Part shown: in pieces, positions 52,289-61,679 of the stretch
Layout: each line of letters begins with the position of its first letter
Position numbering within the stretch: the stretch's first letter is position 1
Source: Streptomyces cavernicola
GTDB taxonomy: Bacteria; Actinomycetota; Actinomycetes; Streptomycetales; Streptomycetaceae
Direction: 5' to 3'
DNA length: 64,000 nt
Assembly (NCBI RefSeq): GCF_029968035.1
Contig: NZ_JASCIQ010000002.1
Span: 1-64,000 of the forward strand
The notes under the pieces: generated by a model
The model's input: only the letters and a program-made list of their open reading frames with translations
What the model was told of the DNA's origin: nothing
Databases searched by the model: none
Program-made: the position numbers and the translations under genes

Positions 52289-52816
52289 TCAGCGCGCGGG
52301 CGTCGCCGGGCACGCCACCTCGCCGGCGAGCCGGCGGACCGTGGCGACGGCGAGCAGTGCGAGCGAGGCGACCGCGAGCACGGGCTGCAGCGGCGCCCAG
52401 ACGGTGAGCGCGCCGGAGGTGCCGAGGGCGAGCAGCACGAGCTTGTTGCAGACGGGGCAGCCGATGGCGAGGAACGAGAGCAGTGCGCCGGCGGAGCCGA
52501 GCCGCGAGACGCGGTCACCGTCCTCGCCAGGGCGGTCACCGTCCTCGTCCTGGCGGTCGTCGCCGTCCTCGTCCCGGGTGCGCTCCGCGCCCGTGCGGAC
52601 GTACGTCGCGAGCAGCAGTCCGGCGAGCAACGCGGAGGCCACGAGCACCGGGTAGCTCCACCACTCGGGCGGGATCTCGCGGCCGAAGAACGGGTTGGGC
52701 ACGAGGGCCGTCGGCAGGCCGAGCAGCACTCCGCTGAGCAGAGCCGCGCCGAGCGCCACGGACCAGCGCGCCGCCGGCCAGAGGGCGGGGGCGCGCAGTG
52801 CGAGCCGCAGATTCAT
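52289..52816 (-). CDS. Membrane protein with CPVCNK motif
   Basis: A 175-aa protein with about four hydrophobic segments and an acidic, repeated Asp-Gly/Arg loop (TRDEDGDDRQDEDGDRPGED). The motif LAIGCPVCNKLVLLALGTSG contains a CxxC pair at the membrane. It lies upstream of the DsbA-CcdA pair on the same strand, so a redox role is plausible. No characterised homologue was recognised. Confidence 0.72.
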   Translation of the reverse strand: MNLRLALRAPALWPAARWSVALGAALLSGVLLGLPTALVPNPFFGREIPPEWWSYPVLVASALLAGLLLATYVRTGAERTRDEDGDDRQDEDGDRPGEDGDRVSRLGSAGALLSFLAIGCPVCNKLVLLALGTSGALTVWAPLQPVLAVASLALLAVATVRRLAGEVACPATPAR

Positions 52817-52869
52817 GCGGGGTTTTCTCCTGTCCTGGGCGTGTGGGTGAGGGCCGGAGACAGGGCCTT

Positions 52870-53283
52870 CTACACGCGCAGTACGGAGAGTTCGACGGGG
52901 GACGGCGGGTCCCGGGGCGGTGGGCCGCGGTCGGGTGCGAGGCGGGCGAAGCGGCCGTCGGCCGTCCAGTCGCCGGAGGCGCTCTGCTCGTAGGAGAGCG
53001 TGGACTGGAGCTGTTCGTGGGCGGCCGCGCCGCGGTTCGGGGCGGCGGGCTGGCCGTCCCGGTCCTTCTTCTTGCCGCAGCCGGTGCCGTCGCCCGCGCC
53101 CGGATGACCCGGGTCACCGTCGGGAAGCGAGGCCTCCGGGACCCCGACCCGCACCGACTGGGCGGGCGCGGCGGCGGCCGTGCTCGCCGGGGCACAGCTG
53201 AGGCCGAGGGTGAGCACCGCCAGGAGCACGCCCAGGAACAGCGTCACCGTGGAGCGGCGACGGCGGGCGGGCTCTGGCGACAT
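52870..53283 (-). CDS. Hypothetical secreted protein
   Basis: A 137-aa protein with a signal peptide (STVTLFLGVLLAVLTLGLSC) ending near a Cys that may be a lipobox, then AASTAAAAPAQ-type linker residues. It has a Gly/Asp/Pro-rich mature part with no known domain. It is the first gene of the leftward thiol-redox cluster. ATG 53283 is preferred. Confidence 0.65.
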   Translation of the reverse strand: MSPEPARRRRSTVTLFLGVLLAVLTLGLSCAPASTAAAAPAQSVRVGVPEASLPDGDPGHPGAGDGTGCGKKKDRDGQPAAPNRGAAAHEQLQSTLSYEQSASGDWTADGRFARLAPDRGPPPRDPPSPVELSVLRV

Positions 53284-53365
53284 GGCTCCATACTGCACCA
53301 CCCGGACAGAGGGGACAGAAATGCGTTCGCCAGTGCCGACAGACGGGTGAGATCCTGGAGTTCGT

Positions 53366-56300
53366 ATGTCTACTTCCTATGCCGAACTCGCCCGGCTCCT
53401 CGACGAGGCCTCGCTCCGCGACGCGCACCGTTTGGGCCGTCGCCTCGAAGGCAGCCGTAAGATCCGCAGGCCCGAGGCGCGGCAGTCCGTCCTCGACGAG
53501 ATCGCGGCCGAGGCGGAGAAGTCCGCCGCGCGGATACGGGAGCGGCGTGCGGCCCTGCCGCCGGTCACGTACCCCGAGCAGCTGCCGGTCAGCCAGAAGA
53601 AGGACGAGATCCTCGCGGCGATCCGGGACCACCAGGTCGTGATCGTCGCCGGTGAGACCGGTTCCGGGAAGACCACGCAGATCCCGAAGATCTGCATGGA
53701 GCTCGGGCGTGGCGCCCGCGGCATGATCGGCCACACGCAGCCCCGCCGGATCGCGGCGCGCACGGTCGCCGAGCGCGTGGCCGACGAGCTGGACACCCCG
53801 CTCGGCGAGACGGTCGGCTGGAAGGTCCGCTTCACCGACCAGGTCGGCGGCGACACGTTTCTGAAGCTGATGACGGACGGCATCCTGCTCGCCGAGATCC
53901 AGACGGACCGCGAGCTGCGCGCGTACGACACGATCATCATCGACGAGGCGCACGAGCGGTCCCTGAACATCGACTTCCTGCTCGGCTACCTCGCCCAGCT
54001 GCTGCCGAAGCGCCCGGACCTGAAGGTCGTCATCACCTCGGCGACGATCGACCCGGAACGCTTCAGCCGGCACTTCGGGGACGCCCCGATCGTCGAGGTC
54101 AGCGGCCGTACGTACCCGGTGGAGGTCCGCTACCGCCCGCTGCTCGAAGAGGACAGCGACGACTCCGACCGCGACCAGATCACCGCGATCACGGACGCCG
54201 TCGAGGAGCTCCAGAAGGAGGGCGACAGCGGCGATATTCTCGTATTCCTCTCCGGCGAGCGCGAGATCCGCGACACCGCGGACGCCCTGGAGAAGAAGAA
54301 GTACCGCTTCACGGAAGTCCTCCCCCTCTACGCGCGCCTGTCGCACGCCGAGCAGCACCGCGTCTTCCAGCAGCACACGGGCAGAAGGATCGTCCTCGCG
54401 ACGAACGTCGCGGAGACCTCCCTCACGGTCCCCGGCATCAAGTACGTGATCGACCCGGGCAACGCCCGCATCTCCCGCTACAGCCACCGGACGAAGGTGC
54501 AGCGGCTGCCCATCGAGGCGATCAGCCAGGCCAGCGCCAACCAGCGCAAGGGCCGCTGCGGTCGTACGTCGGACGGCATCTGCATCCGGCTCTACAGCGA
54601 GGACGACTTCGACGCCCGCCCGGAGTTCACGGACGCGGAGATCCTCCGTACGAACCTGGCGAGCGTCATCCTGCAGATGACCGCGGCCGGCCTCGGCGAC
54701 ATCGAGAAGTTCCCGTTCATCGACCCGCCGGACCACCGCAACATCCGCGACGGCGTCCAACTCCTCACAGAGCTGGGCGCGTTGGACCCCAAGCAGAAGG
54801 ACGTACGCAAGCGGCTCACGCAGTCCGGCCGCAAGCTCGCCCAGCTGCCCGTCGACCCGCGCCTGGCCCGGATGGTCCTGGAGGCGGACAAGAACGGCTG
54901 TGTGCGCGAGGTCATGGTGATCGCGGCCGCGCTCTCCATCCAGGACCCGCGCGAGCGCCCGGCCGAGAAGCAGGCGCAGGCGGACCAGCAGCACGCCCGC
55001 TTCAAGGACGAGACCAGCGACTTCCTCGCGTATCTGAACCTGTGGCGGTATGTGCGCGAGCAGCAGAAGGAGCGCGGCTCCAGCTCGTTCCGCCGGATGT
55101 GCAAGCAGGAGTACCTGAACTTCCTGCGGATCCGCGAGTGGCAGGACATCTACCACCAGCTCCGCACGGTCGCGAAGCAGATGGGCATCCACCTCAACGA
55201 GGACGACGCGCCGGACCAGCAGGTGCACATCTCCCTCCTCGCCGGTCTGCTCTCGCACATCGGCATGAAGACTGCATCTGACAGCGGCTCCGCCGCGGGG
55301 AAGGAGTCCAAGGAGAGCGACCCGAAGCAGCGCGGCGGGCGGAACGAGTATCTGGGCGCCCGGAACGCCAAGTTCGCGGTCTTCCCCGGCTCCGCCCTGT
55401 TCAAGAAGCCGCCGCGGTTCATCATGTCCGCCGAGCTGGTGGAGACCTCCCGCCTCTGGGCCCGGGTCAACGCGAAGATCGAGCCGGAGTGGATCGAGCC
55501 GCTCGCCGAGCACCTCCTGAAGCGCACGTACTCCGAGCCGCACTGGGAGAAGGACCAGGCGGCGGTGATGGCGTACGAGAAGGTCACGCTGTACGGCGTC
55601 CCGATCGTGGCGCAGCGCAAGGTGAACTACGGGCGCATCGACCCCGAGGTCTCCCGCGAGCTGTTCATCCGCAACGCCCTGGTCGAGGGCGACTGGCGCA
55701 CACACCACAAGTTCTACGCGGACAACCGCAAACTCCTCACCGAGGTCGAGGAGTTGGAGCACCGCGCCCGCCGCCGCGACATCATGGTCGACGACGACAC
55801 GCTCTTCGACTTCTACGAGCAGCGCATCCCCGAACACGTGGTGTCGGGCGCGCACTTCGACTCCTGGTGGAAGCACAAGAAGCGGGATGAGCCCGAACTC
55901 CTCGACTTCGAGCGGTCGATGCTGATCCGCGAGTCGGCCGAGGCGGTCACCAAGGCCGACTACCCGGACTCCTGGCGTCAGGGCGCGCTGAAGTTCCGCG
56001 TGACGTACCAGTTCGAGCCGGGCGCGGACGCCGACGGTGTCACGGTCCACGTCCCGCTCCAGGTCCTCAACCAGGTCACGGACGAGGGCTTCGACTGGCA
56101 GATCCCCGGTCTGCGCGAGGACGTGGTGACCGAGCTGATCCGCTCGCTGCCCAAGCCCATCCGCCGCAACTACGTCCCCGCGCCCAACTTCGCGAAGGCC
56201 TTCCTGGAGCGGGCGACGCCGCTGCAGGAGCCGCTTCCCGTCACGCTCGCGCGGGAGCTGAAGGGCATGGTCGGCGTCCCCGTGGCGGCGGACGACTTCG

Positions 56301-57349
56301 ATCTGTCGCGCGTACCGGACCACTTGAAGATCACGTTCCGGATCGTCGACGAGCGACGCCGCAAGCTCGCCGAGGACAAGGACCTGGAAGCGCTCAAGCT
56401 GAAGCTGAAGCCCAAGGCCCGCAAGGCGATCTCGCAGGCCGCTGCGGCCACCGCGGAGCGCTCCGGCGGCGAGTCCGTGGAGCGCACGGGCCTCACCGAC
56501 TGGACGATCGGCACGCTCCAGCGCGTCTTCGAGACCCGGCGGGCGGGCCAGCCGGTCAAGGCCTACCCGGCGCTCGTCGACGAGGGCGCCACCGTCGCCG
56601 TACGCCTCTTCGACACCGAGGCCGAGCAGCTGGAGTCGATGTGGCAGGGCACGCGGCGCCTGATCCTGCTCAACATCCCCGTGAACGCGGCCAAGTTCGC
56701 CACCGGCAAGCTCACCAACCAGCAGAAGCTCACCCTCTCCGCCAACCCGCACGGCTCCATCCAGGCCCTGGTGGAGGACTGCGCCACGGCCGCCGCGGAC
56801 AAGCTGATCGCCGACTTCGGCGGCCCGGCCTGGGACGAGGCGTCCTACCGCGCGCTGTACGAGAAGGTCCGCGCCGACCTCGTCGACGCCACCGTGCACA
56901 CGGTCGGCCAGGTCCAGCAGGTCCTCGCCACCTGGCAGGCCTGTGAGCGCCGCCTGAAGTCCACCAACTCCCCGGCGCTCCTGGCCAACCTCACGGACGT
57001 ACGCACGCAACTGGACGCCCTGGTCAGGCCCGGCTTCGTCACGGCGACGGGGCTGCGCCGGCTGCCGGACCTGATGCGGTACCTGACGGCCGCGGACCGC
57101 CGGCTGCAGCAGATGCCGACGAACGTGCAGCGGGACACCACGCGCATGCACAAGGTCCACGAGATGCAGGACGAATACGCCTGGCTCCTCGAGCAGTTGC
57201 CGCAGGGCCGCCCGGTCCCGCAGAACGTGCGGGACATCCGCTGGATGCTGGAGGAGCTGCGGGTCAGCTACTTCGCGCACGCGCTCGGCACGGCGTATCC
57301 GATCTCGGACAAGCGGATCGTGAAGGCCGTGGACGCGGCGGCGCCGTAG
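53366..57349 (+). CDS. hrpA: ATP-dependent RNA helicase HrpA
   Basis: A 1327-aa DEAH-box helicase of full HrpA length. Motifs: GETGSGKTTQIPK (I), TQPRRIAAR (Ia), IIIDEAHERSLNIDF (II), TSATIDPERF (III), TNVAETSLTVPGIKYVIDPG (V region) and QRKGRCGRTSDGI (VI). The HA2, OB and DUF3418 regions follow, ending in a basic tail. Role: RNA unwinding, with mRNA processing and rescue of stalled ribosomes described in other bacteria. Start ATG 53366. It is followed by a tRNA-Asp gene. Confidence 0.95.
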   Translation: MSTSYAELARLLDEASLRDAHRLGRRLEGSRKIRRPEARQSVLDEIAAEAEKSAARIRERRAALPPVTYPEQLPVSQKKDEILAAIRDHQVVIVAGETGSGKTTQIPKICMELGRGARGMIGHTQPRRIAARTVAERVADELDTPLGETVGWKVRFTDQVGGDTFLKLMTDGILLAEIQTDRELRAYDTIIIDEAHERSLNIDFLLGYLAQLLPKRPDLKVVITSATIDPERFSRHFGDAPIVEVSGRTYPVEVRYRPLLEEDSDDSDRDQITAITDAVEELQKEGDSGDILVFLSGEREIRDTADALEKKKYRFTEVLPLYARLSHAEQHRVFQQHTGRRIVLATNVAETSLTVPGIKYVIDPGNARISRYSHRTKVQRLPIEAISQASANQRKGRCGRTSDGICIRLYSEDDFDARPEFTDAEILRTNLASVILQMTAAGLGDIEKFPFIDPPDHRNIRDGVQLLTELGALDPKQKDVRKRLTQSGRKLAQLPVDPRLARMVLEADKNGCVREVMVIAAALSIQDPRERPAEKQAQADQQHARFKDETSDFLAYLNLWRYVREQQKERGSSSFRRMCKQEYLNFLRIREWQDIYHQLRTVAKQMGIHLNEDDAPDQQVHISLLAGLLSHIGMKTASDSGSAAGKESKESDPKQRGGRNEYLGARNAKFAVFPGSALFKKPPRFIMSAELVETSRLWARVNAKIEPEWIEPLAEHLLKRTYSEPHWEKDQAAVMAYEKVTLYGVPIVAQRKVNYGRIDPEVSRELFIRNALVEGDWRTHHKFYADNRKLLTEVEELEHRARRRDIMVDDDTLFDFYEQRIPEHVVSGAHFDSWWKHKKRDEPELLDFERSMLIRESAEAVTKADYPDSWRQGALKFRVTYQFEPGADADGVTVHVPLQVLNQVTDEGFDWQIPGLREDVVTELIRSLPKPIRRNYVPAPNFAKAFLERATPLQEPLPVTLARELKGMVGVPVAADDFDLSRVPDHLKITFRIVDERRRKLAEDKDLEALKLKLKPKARKAISQAAAATAERSGGESVERTGLTDWTIGTLQRVFETRRAGQPVKAYPALVDEGATVAVRLFDTEAEQLESMWQGTRRLILLNIPVNAAKFATGKLTNQQKLTLSANPHGSIQALVEDCATAAADKLIADFGGPAWDEASYRALYEKVRADLVDATVHTVGQVQQVLATWQACERRLKSTNSPALLANLTDVRTQLDALVRPGFVTATGLRRLPDLMRYLTAADRRLQQMPTNVQRDTTRMHKVHEMQDEYAWLLEQLPQGRPVPQNVRDIRWMLEELRVSYFAHALGTAYPISDKRIVKAVDAAAP

Positions 57350-57406
57350 CGAAAAGGGGTGCGACCGTGGCGAAAAGGGCGTGACGGGCCGCTCACGGAG
57401 AGCGAG

Positions 57407-57436
57407 TTCGACCCTGGCCAGCTGCTGCTGTAGAGT
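57407..57436 (+). promoter_or_regulatory. Promoter of the second tRNA-Asp
   Basis: TTCGAC at 57407-57412 and TAGAGT at 57431-57436 have an 18-base spacer, with the tRNA beginning 44 bases downstream. Confidence 0.5.
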
Positions 57437-57479
57437 CTCTTCTCGCAGCGCAACGCACTGATCAAGCGCCGCAACACCT

Positions 57480-57554
57480 GGTCCTGTGGAGCAGTTTGGA
57501 GTGCTCGCCACCCTGTCAAGGTGGAGGCCGCGGGTTCAAATCCCGTCAGGACCG
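57480..57554 (+). tRNA. tRNA-Asp (GTC), copy 2
   Basis: A 75-nt tRNA identical in sequence to the copy at 50289. It has its own promoter and terminator. Confidence 0.95.
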
Positions 57555-57562
57555 CACAGATT

Positions 57563-57593
57563 CGAAGCCCGCATCCGTCGGATGCGGGCTTCG
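57563..57593 (+). terminator. Terminator after tRNA-Asp copy 2
   Basis: A perfect stem CGAAGCCCGCATCC with GTC loop starts nine bases after the tRNA 3' end. Confidence 0.8.
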
Positions 57594-57664
57594 GTGCGTC
57601 TTGACTCCGTCAGCCGCCGCCGGTACTCACACACCAAGGGGTGGACGGGGCGAGGAGGTCGCAC

Positions 57665-57889
57665 ATGCGGGCGTCCCCACGGCGACATGAGACACGGGCA
57701 CTGCTGCGGGCCCATCTGGCCGCGGTCTCCGGCAACGGCTCCGGCTATCGCCATCTGACGCGCCACTGCCCGATCTGCCATCGCCTCCTGCGGCTCGCGA
57801 TGGAACCGCCGCCGCGACCTCTGAGCGAGCGTCAGAAGCCGCTGGAGGCCCCTCAGGCCACAGAGGACGAGAGTCCCGCCTCCGCATGA
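57665..57889 (+). CDS. DUF6274-like small protein
   Basis: A 74-aa protein starting at ATG 57665 after GAGGAGG. The conserved core HETRALLRAHLAAVSG and YRHLTRHCPICHRLLRL holds a CPIC pair plus histidines and could bind zinc. Similar short proteins are widespread in Streptomyces. No function is known. Confidence 0.75.
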   Translation: MRASPRRHETRALLRAHLAAVSGNGSGYRHLTRHCPICHRLLRLAMEPPPRPLSERQKPLEAPQATEDESPASA

Positions 57890-58288
57890 CCTATGCCACC
57901 CCACAGACGCCCGCCGCAGTGGCACGCTGGGCACGGAGGGACCGTACGGCCGGAGCGCCGGTTCGGGTGATCTCCCTTAGCGCAGAAGCGACTTGAGGAA
58001 CAAGCTGCGCCTCATGTGACGGGTGTCACCGAACTGGTTTTGGAAACGCCGGGACTTACACCCTCCCTACAAAGGGTCAATTTAATATGTGCAATTGCAC
58101 TACCCTCCGAGGCCTGTTGCACGGTCCGTCGAGGCTCTCCCCAAAGATCTCCGGGGGTGGGCCCGAGGCACTTCCGACGGACTCCCACAGACCCCCTCAG
58201 GCTCCAACACGACGCGCCCGACCAGGTGTTCAGGGATCAACATCGGAGCCACCGCTCCCGTCCCGCCCCGCTTTGTGGGCACAAAAAA
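57890..58288. other. Intergenic region without gene
   Basis: No coding sequence is supported here. The section 58030-58110 is unusually AT-rich for this genome, with TTTAATAT and a perfect 12-bp palindrome GTGCAATTGCAC at 58089-58100. These may mark a promoter or protein-binding site. Confidence 0.35.
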
Positions 58289-58322
58289 GATCGCGCTGGA
58301 CCCGGCGGAGTCCAGCGCGATC
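58289..58322 (-). terminator. bldC terminator
   Basis: On the minus strand GATCGCGCTGGAC and its complement form a 13-bp stem, followed by TTTTTTGTG. This is a textbook intrinsic terminator about 130 bases past bldC. Confidence 0.88.
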
Positions 58323-58449
58323 GACGACGTACCCATGATGCTCGGGCGCGGAGCCTGTTGGGGCAGGCTCCCGTCATATGGAGCTGTTTCGGGCGGTTTT
58401 CGGGTTGGGGGACCCTGAACTGCCCGGTAATGCAGTGCTAGGCGGTGTT

Positions 58450-58656
58450 TCAGGCCTCGCTGCGCTGCTGCGGGATCCCCGCAAGAAGCGCGCGGACCTC
58501 AGCCTCGCGGTAACGGCGGTGCCCACCCAGGGTGCGGATGGACGTGAGCTTGCCGGCCTTCGCCCAGCGCGTGACCGTCTTCGGGTCGACGCGGAACATC
58601 GTGGCGACCTCAGCCGGGGTCAGCAGCGGCTCGGCATCAGGGGTGCGAGCGGTCAT
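58450..58656 (-). CDS. bldC: Developmental regulator BldC
   Basis: A 68-aa MerR-like winged-helix protein: LLTPAEVATMFRVDPKTVTR, then GKLTSIRTLGGHRRYREAEV. This is the full BldC length and highly conserved sequence. BldC binds cooperatively at direct repeats, holds back early sporulation genes and affects antibiotic production. ATG 58656 follows GAGGAGG; longer frames upstream are not conserved. A 500-bp non-coding region upstream holds possible control sites. Confidence 0.97.
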   Translation of the reverse strand: MTARTPDAEPLLTPAEVATMFRVDPKTVTRWAKAGKLTSIRTLGGHRRYREAEVRALLAGIPQQRSEA

Positions 58657-59173
58657 GAGCGGCCTCCTCGGGTGAACCGAAGCTTCTCGGTTCATTCCTC
58701 TAAATTCTGCACCTTGACCCACGTTGCCCGAAATGGGAGACGCGGGTCGAGTCGGTTATAGGACGAACGGCTTGTCCTCGGCACTACAACTACACCATCT
58801 GTCCAGCCGCGTCGGCCAAACCGATGGAATTGCCCTCTCAGGTGTCCATCAGCGGCGGAAGCCAATGGACCGTGCCATAGCGGACAGTCACGCCACTGTG
58901 ACGATCAGTCACAGGGTGATCAGCAGTCATCAGGCCCCCCATAGAGTGCAATGCCAAGCACTCCGCCCATAATTGGACGGAAGGAGCCCTCCCCGGACTC
59001 CTTGTCCTATTTTGGCACGAGGGTAGGGGAAGAGGGCAAGGGCGATGTAAGTGCGGTCCGTCACGCTTGAGACAAAAGCCCGGATCGGGACCTACGTCCT
59101 CGCGGTCCTCCGACGATAGACCCACTTCACCCGAGGCATTGGCCCCGAAGGGTCCGCTTCGTCAGGATAACTA
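58657..59173. promoter_or_regulatory. bldC upstream region with CTGTGAC palindrome
   Basis: About 517 bp without a gene. CTGTGAC (58896-58902) and GTCACAG (58908-58914) form a palindrome with a five-base spacer. It resembles the BldD consensus AGTGA-N-TCAC, and bldC is a known member of the BldD regulon. ACAGT/ACTGT overlaps to the left (58885-58899). Binding is inferred. Confidence 0.45.
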
Positions 59174-60040
59174 CTAGCTCGCGAACTGCCGTTCGCGGAC
59201 CGCGCGCCACCGTTCCACGAGCCGCGCATAGGCCTCGCCGGCCCGGACCCCGTCCCCGTCACGCAGCGCCTCGACGCCCTCCGCGACATCCGCCGCCGAG
59301 TGGTCCGCATCGAGCCGGTCGGCCGGAAGAGCGTGCACGAGCCCGCCGTAGTCGAGCTCGACCAGCGAACGGGGGTGGAACTCCTCAAGCCAACGCCCCA
59401 CATCTACCAGGCCGTCGATCAACGCCCCCTCGTCCAGGGCGTCCCGCAGCGCCTTCAGGGCCCGCGCGAGCCGGCGCCGCGCCTGCACCATCGGCGTCCG
59501 GTACCGCAGCGCCGGCGCCCCGGCCTCGGTGGCGGGGTCCCCCGACCCCTTCTCGTAACTCCGCTCCTCGTCGGCGAAGAGCGCGAACCAGTGCAGCGGC
59601 ACCTGCCAGGTTCCCGTGCGGATCCAGGGGCGGGCGTCGGGGTTGCGCTCGCGCCACTCCTCGTAGTCCGCGCTCGCCTGCAGCCGGACCACCGGCGGCA
59701 GGACCGCGTCGAGCACCGGCAGCGGCAGCTCCTCGGCAAGATCGCCGAGCGCCTGCCAGCCGCGCAGCCGCGTCCGCCAGGGACAGACGCAGAGCACCCC
59801 GTCCACGTACGTCACGAACGCGTCCGCACTCTCGTGCGCCGGCACCGGCATCGGCGGCGTGGGCAGCAGGTCACCGAGGGAGCGACGGAGTTCGACCTGG
59901 TACGTCGGACGCTCCGGGCGCTCCGCGTAGCGCGCCCAGTGGCTGCGCTCAGGCTCGGGAAACGCGGCGAGCGGCTCGTACACGCGCAGGTACGAGGCGT
60001 AGGGGACGCAGAGCGATGCGGGCGGGGTCGCTTCGGGCAC
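59174..60040 (-). CDS. Conserved Streptomyces hypothetical protein
   Basis: A 288-aa soluble protein, rich in Arg, Trp and acidic residues (YVDGVLCVCPWRTRLRGWQA, then WFALFADEER). It is not in a family that I can assign. It occupies the bldC-vdh interval (SCO4090 position, from memory). GTG 60040 follows GGGAGGGAG at six bases. It is divergent from vdh. Confidence 0.75.
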   Translation of the reverse strand: MPEATPPASLCVPYASYLRVYEPLAAFPEPERSHWARYAERPERPTYQVELRRSLGDLLPTPPMPVPAHESADAFVTYVDGVLCVCPWRTRLRGWQALGDLAEELPLPVLDAVLPPVVRLQASADYEEWRERNPDARPWIRTGTWQVPLHWFALFADEERSYEKGSGDPATEAGAPALRYRTPMVQARRRLARALKALRDALDEGALIDGLVDVGRWLEEFHPRSLVELDYGGLVHALPADRLDADHSAADVAEGVEALRDGDGVRAGEAYARLVERWRAVRERQFAS

Positions 60041-60276
60041 GTTTCGCTCCCTCCCCTCACGACAGCCGGGAAAACCCTGCCGATCGTCCCATGTGCGGGC
60101 GCACCATGGAGTGATCCACGACACTGCCTCCCTGGAGTGCCATGACAGGTCGTACTCTCTTGCTCACGCGGCCCACCAGCCGCCCACCACAGCTCGCCCC
60201 CACCCTCCGCCCGCCACAAGCAGGCGGCGAGACAGAGCTGGTTCCATCCGCCGCTACCCACCCGGGAGTCACCACC

Positions 60277-61374
60277 GTGACCGAAGTGACCGGCGCGCCT
60301 GCCGACGTACTGCACACCCTGTTCCACTCGGACCAGGGCGGCCATGAGCAGGTCGTGCTCTGTCAGGACCGCGCCAGCGGCCTCAAGGCCGTCATCGCGA
60401 TCCACTCCACCGCACTGGGCCCCGCCCTCGGCGGCACCCGCTTCTACCCGTACGCGACCGAGGCCGAGGCCGTCGCCGACGCGCTCAACCTCGCGCGCGG
60501 GATGTCGTACAAGAACGCCATGGCCGGGCTCGACCACGGCGGCGGCAAGGCCGTCATCATCGGCGACCCCGAGAAGATCAAGACTGAGGAACTCCTGCTC
60601 GCCTACGGCCGGTTCGTGGCCTCGCTCGGCGGACGCTACGTCACCGCCTGCGACGTCGGCACGTACGTCGCGGACATGGACGTCGTGGCCCGCGAGTGCA
60701 GGTGGACCACCGGCCGCTCCCCCGAGAACGGCGGCGCCGGCGACTCCTCGGTGCTCACCGCGTACGGCGTCTTCCAGGGCATGCGCGCCTCCGCGCAGCA
60801 CCTGTGGGGCGACCCGACGCTGCGCGGCCGCAAGGTCGGCGTCGCGGGCGTCGGCAAGGTCGGCCACCACCTGGTCGAGCACCTTCTGGAGGACGGCGCC
60901 GAGGTCGTCATCACCGATGTGCGCGAGGAGTCGGTGCGCCGCATCCTCGACAAGCACCCGGGCAAGGTGACCGCCGTCGCCGACACGGACGCGCTCATCC
61001 GCACCGAGGGCCTCGACGTGTACGCGCCGTGCGCGCTCGGCGGCGCCCTGAACGACGAGTCGGTCCCGGCGCTCACCGCCAAGGTGGTCTGCGGCGCGGC
61101 CAACAACCAGCTGGAGCACCCGGGTGTGGAGAAGGACCTCGCCGACCGCGGGATCCTCTACGCCCCGGACTACGTGGTGAACGCCGGCGGCGTGATCCAG
61201 GTCGCCGACGAGCTGCACGGCTTCGACTTCGAGCGCTGCAAGGCCAAGGCGTCCAAGATCTTCGACACCACGTTGGCCATATTCGCACGTGCGAAGTCGG
61301 ACGGGATTCCGCCCGCCGCGGCAGCGGACCGGATCGCGGAGCAGCGCATGGCGGAAGCCCGCAGCGCACGCTGA
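60277..61374 (+). CDS. vdh: Valine (Leu/Phe/Val) dehydrogenase
   Basis: A 365-aa NAD-dependent amino acid dehydrogenase. Substrate part: [12 protein letters not shown] and the catalytic Lys in [18 protein letters not shown] Rossmann part: [18 protein letters not shown]. It deaminates branched-chain amino acids to keto acids, feeding catabolism and polyketide precursors. GTG 60277 gives the family length; an upstream ATG at 60142 would add 45 unconserved residues. Confidence 0.95.
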   Translation: MTEVTGAPADVLHTLFHSDQGGHEQVVLCQDRASGLKAVIAIHSTALGPALGGTRFYPYATEAEAVADALNLARGMSYKNAMAGLDHGGGKAVIIGDPEKIKTEELLLAYGRFVASLGGRYVTACDVGTYVADMDVVARECRWTTGRSPENGGAGDSSVLTAYGVFQGMRASAQHLWGDPTLRGRKVGVAGVGKVGHHLVEHLLEDGAEVVITDVREESVRRILDKHPGKVTAVADTDALIRTEGLDVYAPCALGGALNDESVPALTAKVVCGAANNQLEHPGVEKDLADRGILYAPDYVVNAGGVIQVADELHGFDFERCKAKASKIFDTTLAIFARAKSDGIPPAAAADRIAEQRMAEARSAR

Positions 61375-61486
61375 GCCGATCACTCCGGGTGACCCTCCGG
61401 CGGGGGTTGTCTCATCACGTGGACATGACGAGACAAGCCTCACCCCCGTCGGCGGGTCGCTCGCCGAGAAGAGGTTAAAATCGCCT

Positions 61487-61579
61487 GTGACCAGCGAGGA
61501 CGTAGCTCCTCCAGGGTCTGTGGGCAAGGCGCGTCCTGTGGGCGGCGTACCGTATGGCCGCCGAAGCAGGTACCGTTGA
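61487..61579 (+). CDS. Possible leaderless 30-aa peptide
   Basis: GTG 61487 begins six bases after TAAAAT (61475-61480), the spacing of a leaderless transcript. It encodes VTSEDVAPPGSVGKARPVGG, then VPYGRRSRYR and stop. It may be a conserved small protein or a leader peptide of the DUF3073 gene 100 bp downstream. Confidence 0.45.
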   Translation: MTSEDVAPPGSVGKARPVGGVPYGRRSRYR

Positions 61580-61679
61580 AGCCCTACGGACCGGTCTCTC
61601 CGAGGAGAGTCCGTTCTGAATCATGAACGCGTGTCAAGACTCTGGGGCCGTCGAGCCCCGTATCCGAGGGGGTCGAGCC

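Noticed and set aside
53114..57511. Long open frame on the minus strand opposite hrpA
   Set aside because: It is a mirror of the real DEAH-box helicase gene; its translation is rich in Arg, Leu, His and Val without any recognisable domain, as expected for the complement of high-G+C coding DNA.
58089..58100. Palindrome GTGCAATTGCAC as an operator
   Set aside because: It is only 12 bp and about 200 bp from any gene start, so I list it in the intergenic note but cannot support a function.
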